NCBI GenBank assembly: GCA_026168455.1
Contig: CM047429.1
Coordinates: 36,936,066 to 37,000,065, forward strand
DNA: 64,000 nucleotides
Reading direction: 5' to 3'
Origin: Theocolax elegans
Lineage: Eukaryota > Arthropoda > Insecta > Hymenoptera > Cerocephalidae
Both the position numbers and the translations under genes were made by a program. The notes below the pieces were generated by a model, which was given only the letters and a program-made list of their open reading frames with translations, searched no databases and was not told the origin of the DNA. This document shows positions 1-9,678 of this stretch, one piece after another. Position 1 is the first letter of the stretch. Every line of letters starts with the position of its first letter.

Positions 1-298
1 ATTATTAATTTTACTTGCAATATAAGCTTCTTTTTTATGTAATGCTTCTTTTTCTTCTTTTCTTTTTATCTCGTCTTCAGCCATTGTTCGTTTTTTTTTA
101 AATTTTCTGTTGTTTTCTCTTATCTTTTTTTTCTTCTTACTTAGGATCGTTATTAATTTTACTTACAATATAAGCTTCTTTTTTACGTAAAGCTTCTTTT
201 TCTTGTTTTTTCTTTATCTCGTCTTTATTCATTGTTTGTTCTTTTAAAATTTTCTGTTGTTTTATTTTATTTTTTATTTTATTTAATTATCCAGAGTT
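1..298 (-). repeat. Two-unit tandem repeat, coding-like on minus strand
   Basis: A unit starting at 3 recurs at 151 (period 148 bp). Read on the minus strand, both units give a Lys/Glu/Gln-rich segment with a shared core (DEIK, then KEKEALxKKEAYI, then SKINN). Because 148 is not a multiple of 3, the two units lie in different frames and no single long frame survives. This could be the edge of a repetitive charged or coiled-coil protein gene cut by the window start, or a simple purine-rich minisatellite. The protein is not recognised. Confidence 0.45.
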
Positions 299-429
299 AC
301 ATAGATTCCACATACATCATATATAAAATACATAAAATATACAAAATCTTGCACACAACATTCGCAGGTGGTTACAGTGCAGTAATTATCTTACAACAAT
401 AATCCACTACAACTCCTCGAATCCTACAG

Positions 430-576
430 AGAGAATAGTATATTACGCAACTAGTGAGCAAAATATGTCATTCCAACACGAGTCGGATTTGCCGCTCGAG
501 CGAAGCGAGGGTGGCAAAAAGACGAGTGGGGATGGCCTATTTTCCTTACTAGTTGCGTATAATATTTTTCCTGACA
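430..576. repeat. Short foldback repeat
   Basis: The segment at about 432-475 (TATTACGCAACTAGTGAGCA) is repeated in inverted orientation at 533-575. The arms enclose a GC-rich loop containing CTCGAGCGAAGCGAGGGTGG. Similar ends recur at 770-990, 2085-2150, 39795-39930 and 60720-60830, so this is a dispersed family in the window. No protein coding is evident; the 66-residue frame across it is probably fortuitous. Confidence 0.6.
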
Positions 577-990
577 AGGTGAGAGAAATTTGACATTAAG
601 AAGAGTGAAAATTCTTTTGATTGTAGCATGTACGAAAAAACATAGCGCCATTTCTGCGAGCCTAATATAAGAAGTTTTGACTGAGTTATATGTCTTGTTT
701 TTTTGTCATCTCTCCCGCTCTCCCTCTCTCCCTCTATATCCTAATATTATATTATAAAGAAAAATTAAATAATTGTATTAAAATTTAATCATTTTCTTTT
801 TGAGTGGGCAAAATAGTTCATTCCCCCACTCTCAAAAGCATTTTGCTCACTAGTGAGGGAATGTGGTATTTTGCCCACGCAAAACAGGCCTCGAAAATCG
901 AATTTCGCTCACCGTGTTAGGAAAAATAGTATATTACCACCCAAGTGCGCAAAATAGGTGATTCCCGCATATAAATCGAATTTTGCCCAC
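577..990. other. AT-rich spacer with foldback-family pieces
   Basis: No gene seen. It holds a CT-rich run at about 706-735 and a diverged copy of the foldback motif at about 800-985, with phrases such as CTCACTAGTGAGGGAATGTG and GTATATTACCACC. Confidence 0.5.
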
Positions 991-2074
991 TGACAAGGGG
1001 AGTACTTGAAAATGTTAAAAATGTGAAGAAACTCAAGTTATCTCTTGCCAATGGCCACTTTTACGGGAGTTATTCGATATCTAATAATAATATTAGTAAA
1101 AATTACTTCCAATTTGATCGCTTATAACTCGAAAACAAATAAAGATAGGCACTCAAATAAAAAAACCAGAAGAAAGTTGAGTTCAAGTAGATATGGTTTG
1201 AAAAAAAAAGTTATAAAGAAAATAAGAAATTTAAGATTATTAGGCCAAAAGAAACAATAAATTTTTCATAAAATTTTTAAAATTTTTTTGGTAGTTTCCA
1301 CGTACACCTTTTTACAGGTTTTTACGTATCCCCTACACCTTTATTCCATTTCATTCCATTTCCAATTTTTACCCCCTCTTTACCCCACCTTCTCGCATTC
1401 GCCCGGGGTTATGCCCGTGGAGAGAGGGAAAACCTGTGGCCAAACCCGTTGGGATAAATGCCATTTAGGAAAACCTCCTCCGAGAAGGGCGGTGTATTTG
1501 AGAACAATTCTGTTTGGGTGGCAAGGTCACATTGCGTAGACTTTAACACCGAAACCGAATGTCTCACACCTCCCGCTCACGTTTGGAATGTGAAAAAACA
1601 CCTAACCGATCATTTAAGCTAAGCCCGAGAACGGTCACCCATCCAAGTGCCAACCGCGCTCGGTGCTGCTTAACTTTCATGACCGGCCGAGGTGCGCTTC
1701 CGCCACTCCGCCACCGTGTCGGTTCAATAAATTTTTCATATTAAATTTTGGTTAAAATTTCTTTAATTTCTTATTTACTTTATAACTTTGCTCCAAATGA
1801 AGCAATTTGAACTTCTTTTTTTCAAACCATATGTACTTGATCTCATCTTTCTTCTGGTTTTTTGGTTAGATTGCCTATCTTTATTTGTTTTTGAGTTATA
1901 AGCGATCAAATTGGAAGTAACTTTTACTAATATTATTATTAGATATCGAATAACTCCCGTAAAGGTGGCCATTGGCAAGAGATAACTTGGCTTTCTATAC
2001 ATTCTTATATTATAAAAGACATACCTAAGTTAGGATAAGATTCGTTTCTTCGAGGTCAAGTACTCCCCTTGTGA
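991..2074. mobile_element. Large foldback element, interrupted by a SINE
   Basis: The ends are inverted copies: TGACAAGGGGAGTACTTGA at 991 and its complement at about 2055-2074. The arms at about 1036-1255 and 1741-1990 match strongly on opposite strands; the same hydrophobic then Lys-rich frame appears at 1045 on plus and at 2002 on minus. That shared frame is a by-product of the inverted repeat, not a gene. The centre is split by the 5S-derived SINE at 1271-1724. Removing the SINE and one duplication joins the arms into a continuous palindrome. The arms resemble the palindrome at 12018-12775 in their repeated phrases about taactcg and ggtttgaaaaaa. Confidence 0.7.
1255..1740 (-). mobile_element. 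5S rRNA-derived SINE with 16-bp target-site duplication
   Basis: On the minus strand, about 1630-1672 reads GTTAAGCAGCACCGAGCGCG followed by GGTTGGCACTTGGATGGGTG and ACCG, the conserved internal-promoter half of 5S rRNA. The body is about 454 bp (1271-1724), with its 5' end near 1724 and an A-rich 3' tail at 1271-1288. It is flanked by identical 16-bp copies CAATAAATTTTTCATA at 1255-1270 and 1725-1740. 5S-derived SINEs (SINE3 type) are transcribed by Pol III from the 5S promoter and copied by a LINE reverse transcriptase. It is not a functional 5S gene: the 5' part differs from 5S rRNA and a long unrelated 3' body follows. Confidence 0.8.
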
Positions 2075-2333
2075 GTTAGGAAAAAGTACAATACTCAAGT
2101 AGTGAGCAAATAGATCATTCCGACATGAGTCGATTTTGTTACCCGAGCGAGGTGAGGCTTTCGCTAGCTGTGGCGTTAAGTTACAGAAATTTCCTAGTAG
2201 AGGATCTCTAATTATTAAAATATACGGACATGTATATCAAAGTGTATATGTAATACATACAAATAATAATGAATCTCGAAAGTATTGTCAACTATATATC
2301 TTAGATAATAAAATAGCAAGTAAAGAAAGATTA
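2075..2333. other. Foldback-family flank, no gene
   Basis: This begins with another foldback end (ACTCAAGTAGTGAGCAAATA at about 2093) and continues as AT-rich sequence. No supported coding. Confidence 0.4.
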
Positions 2334-2612
2334 TACAGGGTGTCCTAAAAGTAACGATACACCCAATAAATATTCCAGGTAAAAGCTTTTTTAAAAAAGG
2401 TGAAGGTCATTCCTTAAGTAACTTTTTACGACGAATCCAGTGGTGAACTTGGATTTGACCTTCAACCTGTCATTCAAGGTCATTTCAAGGTCAACTTTGT
2501 TTTTTTAAATGGGAACCTCTATTTTTGACAACAGCAATCGAAAGAGCGAGAAATTTTACGTCTAAACATGTACTCAGGTTATAGGTCAAGGTGACCTTGT
2601 AAAATTACCTTT

Positions 2613-3173
2613 GTATGTTGAGGAAAGAAAATTGATTGGTGAAATTATATTATAAGGCGTCAGAATACATTTATTAATTTAAATATATAATTACAACAAG
2701 TTTATTCGCATAGTATATTATATATCGCTTATTTCGGTTATTACAATGAATTGTTATGATATTGACAGTACGATATAGATGAGACAATATGATTAGTGAT
2801 TGATGATATCTATTCGTTACGTAACGTATGGTAAGACGCTTACTATATTTATTGTGCGCTGTTGTAGGCCTCTCACCCGGGTTCGCTGCGTCTTCGTATG
2901 GTTATTGGCCTTTTCACAAGCGTGGTCCTTTACGTATATTGAGGATGAATGATACACCTCGATCTTGGGGATATGACGGACGTCTCCTTATATCCCATAA
3001 TCTCCAACAGTATGTTCTGTTTGAGCTGAGAACCACTTCGTCGGGCGACCGGAATGAGAGTGCCTCGCAACGGTCATTCGCGAACATTCACAGATTCGCG
3101 AATTTCGGCGGCTCGATCCCGGCGAGCGTGATCAGCTGCTCGCGTGGAACCATGTATATACTAGCGTCTTACA
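2613..3173 (-). mobile_element. Probable solo LTR inside the mariner arm
   Basis: The mariner left arm is contiguous with the right arm except for an insert of about 575 bp between 2600 and 3178. Within it, TGTATGTTG at 2613 and GCGTCTTACA ending at 3173 give TG...CA termini, and flanking ACCTT and ATCTT could be a 5-bp duplication with one mismatch. In the minus orientation an AATAAA lies near the 3' end (about 2670), as expected for an LTR. A 124-codon frame at 2828-3202 starts with a hydrophobic stretch like a signal peptide, but runs out of the insert into the mariner arm and is probably fortuitous. Alternatively this is a small DNA element using GTAAGACGC-type ends. Confidence 0.4.
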
Positions 3174-3912
3174 ATCTTGAACCTTCTGCTGAAGGTTATT
3201 AAGTTTTAGGTATGGATCGGCTCTGATCTGTACTTGTTTGACTTAGGGGTATTAAAAAGGTCAAGGGAATTCTTGTAATAATGGTATCCAATGGTGACCT
3301 TGGATTTGACCTAGCGTTAGACCTTGAAGGTCATTCGAAGGTTAACTTTTTTTTTTAATGAAAACGGCTATTTTTCATAACAACAATCAAAAGAGCGGGA
3401 AATTTCACTCGAACCTGCTATGGATTAACTCCAATCTGTAAGTTTGAACCTTCAAGGTCATTGCGAGGTCAGTTTTTTTTATATTTAGCGTTACCCAGGA
3501 ACAACGACGTGGACGTAGTAAAATCTATTCCCTTTGGGGTGCTTGATTTACATGAGTCCCCTCGTCTCTCACGATCGGGATGCTTTATTTACATGAATTG
3601 ATCAGGTTCTTACTTGTAATTATTAACATATCGCATAAATATCTATGTTATGAACTGGCATCTCACTAATCTTAAACTTTCAACCCTCAAAAAAAGAACT
3701 AATACTTTATCAACTAATGATCAATAACTTTATAAACTAATACTTAAACTAGTTTTAAATTTCCAATTATTTTATCTTTAAAAAATCTAGTTTACATGTA
3801 AAATTGTGGTACAGCTTTAGCTAAAAATATCAGATTATCACTATCATTTTTTAGACGAGTATCTTCGTTGTGATTTTTATGTTTTTCATTCTGATTGATT
3901 TTTGAGTAAGGT

Positions 3913-5010
3913 TTGATCCGTGAACTTAAAATGCAACGACTCACTGAAAGAGCAAGAATATCACTTCTCATGATGAGAGGCTGGGGTCAAATGGAAAGAT
4001 CGTACAGGGCAGTAATGAATGTTTTTAATGAAACATTTAGGGTTGGTAGAACTCCAATCGCACTCTCAACCGTTCAAAATACAATTACAAAGTTTAATAA
4101 TGTTGGCAGTGTTAGAGATCTACCTAAGTCTGGCAGATCAAGGTCAGCAACGGGTGAAGGGCAGTCACTGAATGTTTTATTATCATTTATTGAAAATCCG
4201 CATTCTTCTATCCGCAGAATTGCTCAAGAGTATAACACAAGCAAATCATGTAATGTGAGCAAAATATTAAAAGTTTCCAATTTTCATCCATTTAAAGTGA
4301 ACTTGGTTCACAAATTAAACGAAGACGATTTTGATCGTCGCGTTCAGTTTTGTAAAAACATGATGGCACTCATAGTTGAACATCCTAACCTTCCATCAAA
4401 CATAGCTTTTACAGATGAAGCAACTTTTCAACTAGACGGGACTTTGAACAGACATAATTGCAGATATTGGGCAGATGAAAATCCTCGCTGGATGCGTGAA
4501 GACAAATCGCAGTACCCGCAAAAATTGAATGTTTGGGCAGGAATACTTAATAACCGTATTATAGGACCATTTTTTATTGATGGAAACTTAACTGCTGAAA
4601 ACTATGAAAATATGCTTCGAGCTCAAATAGTTCCTGCTATTAGAGAAATAGTAGGAGAGAACTTCGAAAATACATGGCTTCAACAGGACGGTGCAGCACC
4701 TCACTATGCACGAGACGTTCGCGCTTACTTAGATGAGATATTTGCTAATCGTTGGATAGGAAGAAGGGGCGCAATTGAATGGCCAGCTAGGTCACCAGAT
4801 TTGACGCCGTTAGACTATTTTTATTAGGGTTATCTAAAGGATCAGGTGTACAAAACGAAACCCCGAAACTTGGAAGAATTACGGCAAAGGATCATAGACG
4901 AATCTGCTCTCATTCCTATTGAAACGATCCAAAATAGTGTTAATGCTTTTTACCATCGATTAGCTTACTGTCAAGAAGTGAATGGAGAACAGTTCGAGCA
5001 CTTAAAGTAA
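3913..5010 (+). pseudogene. Tc1/mariner transposase, DD41D type, one in-frame stop
   Basis: This encodes a cut-and-paste transposase of 365 codons with a single premature TAG at 4825-4827 (codon 305). The N-terminal third is helix-turn-helix-like DNA binding (about residues 5-120). The DDE/D domain has catalytic Asp168 in FTDEATF, Asp259 in QQDGAAPH and Asp301 in DLTPLDYF. There are 41 residues between the second and third Asp, the spacing of the rosa/Visitor-type branch rather than DD34D mariner or DD34E Tc1. The stop replaces the Trp expected after DYFY in this motif (TGG to TAG); the frame then continues cleanly through GYLKDQVY to TAA at 5008. All three acidic residues are kept, so decay is recent or slight. 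The start ATG inside MIRELKMQ is ambiguous; MQRLTERA at codon 7 may be the real start. Confidence 0.88.
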
Positions 5011-5652
5011 GATGAGATTATTACTGTTCATAATTAAGTATGAGAGGCAAGGGGACTCACGTTAATCAAGCACCCCTAACGTGAGAGGCAAGGGGACTCA
5101 CGCTAATCAAGCACCCCAAAGGGAATAGATTTTACTACGTCCACGTCGTTGTTCCTGGGTAACGCTAAATGTAAAAAAAACTGACCTCGCAATGACCTTG
5201 AAGGTTCAAACTTACAGATTGGAGTTAATCCATAGCAGGTTCGAGTGAAATTTCCCGCTCTTTTGATTGTTGTTGTGAAAAATAGCCGTTTTCATTAAAA
5301 AAAAAGTTAACCTTCGAATGACCTTCAAGGTCTAACGCTAGGTCAAATCCAAGGTCACCATTGGATACCATTATCACAAGAATTCCCTTGACCATTTTAA
5401 TACCCCTAAGTCAAACAAGTACAGATCAGAGCCGATCCATACCTAAAACTTAATAACCTTCAGCAGAAGGTTCAAGGTCACCTTGACCTATGACCTGAGT
5501 CGAAAATTTCTCGCTCTTTCGATTGCTGTTGTCAAAAATAGGGGTTCCCAATTAAAAAAACAAAGTTGACCTTGAAATGACCTTGAATGACAAGTTGAAG
5601 GTCAAATCCAAGTTCACCACTGGATTCGTCGTAAAAAGTTACTGAAGGAATG

Positions 5653-6593
5653 CTTAGGCTTGGGGACGAGCTTTTGTGGCATGTCTATCATGCAATTCAT
5701 GTATTCATGAAATCTTCGTATCGTTGGGATAAACGGTCGGCGTTTCGATCGGCTATTACGCTTATTTACTCCCTTAGGCTGATGAACAAAAATATAAATC
5801 TTTGGCATCCACTGGCCTGCCTCGCGTAAGATTATATAATTCTACTTTGCGTGACAACAATTAAAAACTAAAATTTTTAAATCATGAGTTGAAGGAATTC
5901 TCTTTTTCCTTTAATTCAAAACCACTAGCTTGAATCTGCTATCCGCAAATAATCTTTTAGTTTTTCGGACAGGTTCTCTTGGTGAACGTTATTATCATTC
6001 ACTAGAGAACAATCGAAGAAAACCGAAGACAATTTAAATTTTACTAATTTAATTAAAAAAATTAAAAATATACAAGATTTCTTCTTCTTATCTACTCATT
6101 AAATTACATAGTTGCTCGAGGTCTGTCGCGACTAAATCTTCATAAATTAGTAGATTTAAATAAATTAAATGACTTAATCGCAAACAAATTTATATTTTAT
6201 CGTTATTTAAATTATTATACCGCACGTATGACCTCACTTACAATCGCATAAACATGTCCACCAGGTTATGTCCGTCCAAAAAGCTTCACTTTAACAGGTT
6301 CGAGTTTGTAACCTTGCGCAGGCTTGACAATACGCTTTGTCAAAAATTGAGTCAATTATTTACGAGTAATTGTCTCAATCCACCGAAAATGAGACGATTC
6401 GAGAGAAAGAGGAGGAAATTAATTTAATTGGGTCGCGGGGTCGAACTTACGTTGTGGTATCTATTCGTAAATACCCACTTGGTTACACAATCTTTACCTT
6501 TGTTAAAAATTTCTTATTTTTAAATAATAAATAATTTGTTAAATTAATTACCACCTCTCTGTGTTAATTAATCCGGCGTAATCCCTAATCCAC
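5653..6593 (-). other. AT-rich region, probable LTR-element leader
   Basis: No clear gene. A 64-codon minus frame at 5614-5808 is basic and unrecognised, and partly overlaps the mariner arm. On the minus strand this region lies just downstream of an LTR and primer-binding site (6594-6771), so it may be the 5' untranslated and gag region of a decayed LTR retrotransposon running leftward. No gag motif could be confirmed. Confidence 0.3.
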
Positions 6594-6771
6594 ACGTAAT
6601 TGGGCGCCAGTTGTAACGGGGTATAATTTCTCACGTAGGTAAGGGTAAAGGGATCGGTTGCTGCGGTACTGTCTACTTATACTTATACTCCCTAGGCGGT
6701 ACCCCGAAAGTGCGCAGCGGATTCAAATAGATAGATCACGCGCACGACCTACCATTGCGATGTCCGTTACA
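6594..6771 (-). mobile_element. 160-bp LTR with primer-binding site
   Basis: The segment 6612-6771 starts TGTAACGG and ends CCGTTACA, a perfect 8-bp terminal inverted repeat with TG...CA ends. On the minus strand, one or two bases after the LTR, comes TGGCGCCCAATTACG (6594-6610), a typical tRNA-Lys-like primer-binding site of Ty3/Gypsy-type retrotransposons. A TATA-like AGTATAAGTATAAG lies inside the LTR on the minus strand. The body should run leftward from here; the partner LTR is not visible. Confidence 0.6.
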
Positions 6772-7705
6772 ACGACGTGATCACTTGCCGATCTCGCGTA
6801 TTTGTGCAGCTGCATAATATATGACATATTTTAATTATAGCATATTTTAGTGTCGATGTGCAAATCTAATTTATTAATCTTCTGTATCGTACATTTATAC
6901 TTTTAGATTAACAATTTTTAAAAAAATTAGTAATAAAAATTGATTATTGAAACTAGTAAAGGGAATAAGTAAACAAATTCTATTTATTTCGAACATATTT
7001 GCAATTCATTTTACGAGCCAATTTGTGATTGATATGCGCTACATTATTTTACTTGCAAAAACCAAAGTTTTTTTTAAACAAAGCAACAATTGTATCTCTC
7101 TTCTTTGATATATTTAGTAATTGATTAAATCAGTAACTGAATATATAATAAGAATTAAATAAGATTAATAGTAAATTAATATATACACCAGCTTACAAAA
7201 ACTTTATTGTAGAAAAATCGAAGTAATATAAAAATTAAAATGCTTAATTGTAGAGTTCTTTGGTAGTCAGGATGGAGAAAAGTAAACAAAGATATTCGTT
7301 ATATATATCACAATATATATATATATATAGTGTGACATAGCAGTTATACCTGCATGTCACTTAATTAGTATATTTTAATATTTTATATTAAGCATTCTAA
7401 GCCCCGTGACTTATAGGAGTTATCTAATATTTCACTTCTAATCCAGCTAGCCCACATCGTGAGGAAGGAGTACGAACTCCAGTGACACATACGCACATAA
7501 ACAAAATCAGTGTCCCTGTAGCTGTGTTCCGCAGAATAAGCTATCCAATCCTTAGCCTGACATGAATCCTTGAATAGTCTGTGGAGGTCCTGTGTTGAAT
7601 CCTGTTCATTATGTCCTGGAGTAGCTAGTCATATAATGTATAAGTTGAGTGTAGTGCATGCAGCATATAACAGGTGCGTGGAAAGAAGTCAAGCCGTATT
7701 TAGCC
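6772..7705. other. AT-rich spacer and likely 3'UTR of the gene at 7706-8614
   Basis: This contains a short TA microsatellite at about 7311-7330. The part at 7380-7705 is less AT-rich and lies directly downstream (minus strand) of the stop codon of the spliced gene, so it may be 3'UTR. No further coding seen. Confidence 0.35.
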
Positions 7706-8614
7706 TTATCGAAGGAAGTGATGGTCCTCCGCTCTTGTAGAACCTCCTTCGAATACCTGTAACAATACTAGTAAGTAATACTGAAGAGAAATAAGAGCTG
7801 AGGAAAGCAGTAGGTTAATTAAACCTAGTTGCAGGTAAGGAGAAGGAGAATTAAAGTTAGGTTAGGATAGTACCTACACAATTTAGTACAATTGAAGAAA
7901 GAAACATTGTCATTCGTGCCATTACCTTGAATAGTCCAGCTCGACGATGAAGTTGGAATAAAGCAGTCAGCTCAGGAACCTGGTAATGGGGAATCAGGTA
8001 AGCAAATATCCGGTGCAGTGTTGATGCCGTCGTTCCCGTGTGCCGCACCTGAAACATATAAAAGAACTCGAACGAACTTATATTAATAAATTAATTAATA
8101 TTTTTATCGGTCTTACAGTCAATTATATGGGCAATCAGATTGCCCCTACTTATAATCACCCCCGAAGAATCTATAAAAATAAAAATAAAAAATATAAAAT
8201 ATAAAAAATAAAAACACTAACTAAACATAAAAACAAATTATTAATAAAGCAATCTGACTGCCCCCCTGCACCAAAAATCTACTAACCCCAAATATGATGT
8301 CCGACGTTTCGAGCTCGCTGCTGCTCCTCATCAGGGACTCCTGATTAATTAATTTAAAATATTAATTAATTTAGTTATACTACAGTCGACATAAGTAATA
8401 TTTTATTAATTATATTAATAAAGGTTTATTTTATTATGGAACGAGTGTATCTTACCAAGAGTTCACGTTGCTCCAGTATACGAGGTTCCGGATTATACAT
8501 TCTATCCAGCCAGTTAAGACGGTGCACGGGAGCAGTATTCACTACACATAAACTATACGTGCGTCGGATCGGCCGAGTCAAGCAAACGAGATCCAACTGT
8601 TGCGCACGGCGCAT
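7706..8614 (-). CDS. Unrecognised three-exon host gene, about 110 residues
   Basis: Minus-strand model join(8614..8456, 8048..7926, 7756..7706). Exon 1 starts at ATG 8614 (MRRAQQLDL) and ends at TTG followed by gtaag at 8455. Exon 2 follows tatgtttcag at 8049-8051 and ends AAG followed by gtaat at 7925; it is open in only one of three frames. Exon 3 follows ttgttacag and reads VFEGGS... to TAA at 7706-7708. All junctions are phase 0 and the spliced frame is 333 nt (159, 123 and 51), which supports the model. The product has no recognised domain, signal peptide or membrane segment. A non-coding RNA with incidental frame is the main alternative. Intron 1 holds the hammerhead core at 8299-8338. 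Upstream of exon 1 is a GC-richer promoter-like segment. Confidence 0.5.
8299..8338 (-). ncRNA. Hammerhead ribozyme core, all conserved bases present
   Basis: On the minus strand the order is GTCC, CTGATGA, stem II with loop (GAGC...GCTC), GAAAC, GTC, GGAC. GTCC and GGAC can pair as stem I, and GAGC and GCTC as stem II. The core CUGAUGA and GAAA is intact and GUC is a canonical cleavage triplet. Minimal hammerheads of this shape with a very short stem III are known from the terminal repeats of Penelope-like retroelements. It lies in intron 1 of the spliced gene model and on the same strand. Nearby, GGGCAATCAGATTGCCC at 8128-8144 is a short perfect hairpin and a relative of it occurs at about 8250-8272. 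Confidence 0.65.
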
Positions 8615-8814
8615 GCGTGTTGACTCGCTGATCGGCTCGACACGACGAACTCGGTGATTCCGAGTCGGCCATCAAGCGATACGTATTTTGAGCAATAATT
8701 TCGAAATTACCGAGAGTGGTTATTTTTTTTATTGTTTTTTCGAGCTTCCAAAGGTGAGATTTCCTGCCTCGCTTCCCTGTTTCTCCAGCTTCCCGTACAA
8801 GCTGTAGAGTTTTG
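8615..8814. promoter_or_regulatory. CpG-richer promoter-like segment, possibly bidirectional
   Basis: The segment around 8560-8665 is CpG-rich against an AT-rich background and includes GCGCACGGCGCATGCGTG, similar to NRF-1-type sites. It sits at the 5' end of the minus-strand gene. On the plus strand CTTCCAAAG|GTGAGATTT at about 8744-8760 looks like a splice donor, so a divergent plus-strand first exon is possible. No partner exon was identified. Confidence 0.3.
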
Positions 8815-9678
8815 CATATGTGTACGGTAATCCCGATTTTATCATAAATAATTTTACCGCGTGAACGTGGCTGGCGACCGTAACGATTGTATGTTTTAAT
8901 ATGTATTAATTTTTTTATTATTAAATAGTCCAGCTTATTTTAAAAGTGTTGTTTTATTCTAGTTTGAGAGCCGTTTACCTTGATCCCCAGTGAACGTGTT
9001 TTAATACTCACACACACACAAACACACATGCATTTGAATAAGTTCTTACAATACAAATTTTCGCTTGTAGCGAAATGAGCTGGTTTTAGCGAAAAGTGTA
9101 CGAAGGAGCTGCCCTTTTCTTTCAATTGCTATACATATATAATAAATGCGCACATATTTACATTGGTGGCAACAACAATCGAATGTCGATGTATAAAATG
9201 ATTATCGAAAAGTACACCTATGCTGTTAAACAACACAGGTATTGAACTGAATACTATATTCTATACCAAACTATTTAAATTTAGTTTCAATTATTTGAAA
9301 GAAATTTAATAAGTTTAAATTTTGGCAGATTATTACTCTGGTAATACGAGTATGCATATTATTTTTTCCTCACGGCGTGTGGAAAGTTCGTTATTCCGTA
9401 CGCATTTGCGTTTGGAAAGTGCTCTATAACATAGCGCGAACGATACTTACAAAATATCTATTTTAATGAAATTTTTTTGTATAGAAGGCATAAATTATTC
9501 ATGTAATACTTCAAAATCATGTGTATTTCAACTATATATATGAAATTAAATCTATATAATGAATATAAACATACACTTTTTTAAATTAAACAATATTAAA
9601 CATAAATTAGAAATAATATAAAACAACTTTACGTAGATCAAATTATCACTGAAAATTATTCTTTAATATATTCATTTA

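Larger units (their letters stand above)
2334..5652 (+). mobile_element. Tc1/mariner (DD41D) element with very long inverted repeats
   Basis: The left arm (about 2405-2599 plus 3179-3570) is matched in inverted orientation by the right arm (about 5075-5645), giving subterminal inverted repeats of over 500 bp. Between them lies one transposase frame (3913-5010). The extreme left end, with CAGGGTGTCCTAAAAGTAAC after TA at about 2335, has no counterpart on the right, so the right end is probably truncated near 5652. The left arm is interrupted by a likely solo LTR (2613-3173). The arms are rich in AAGGTCA-type hexamers. Inner arm ends (GACGTGGACGTAGTAAAAT) recur at 27905 and 52010, marking other remnants of the family. 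Confidence 0.75.

Noticed and set aside
451..651. 66-codon minus frame over the foldback
   Set aside because: Lies over a dispersed non-coding repeat; the same residues arise wherever the repeat occurs.
1045..1260. 71-codon frame, also on minus at 1775-2002
   Set aside because: The same frame appears on both strands because the arms are inverted repeats; no protein family.
1620..1720. 5S rRNA gene
   Set aside because: Only the internal promoter half matches; the rest is SINE body with target duplication.
2828..3202. 124-codon frame with a signal-peptide-like start
   Set aside because: It starts inside the insert and ends in the mariner arm, so the reading frame spans an insertion boundary and cannot be an old gene; composition follows the repeat.
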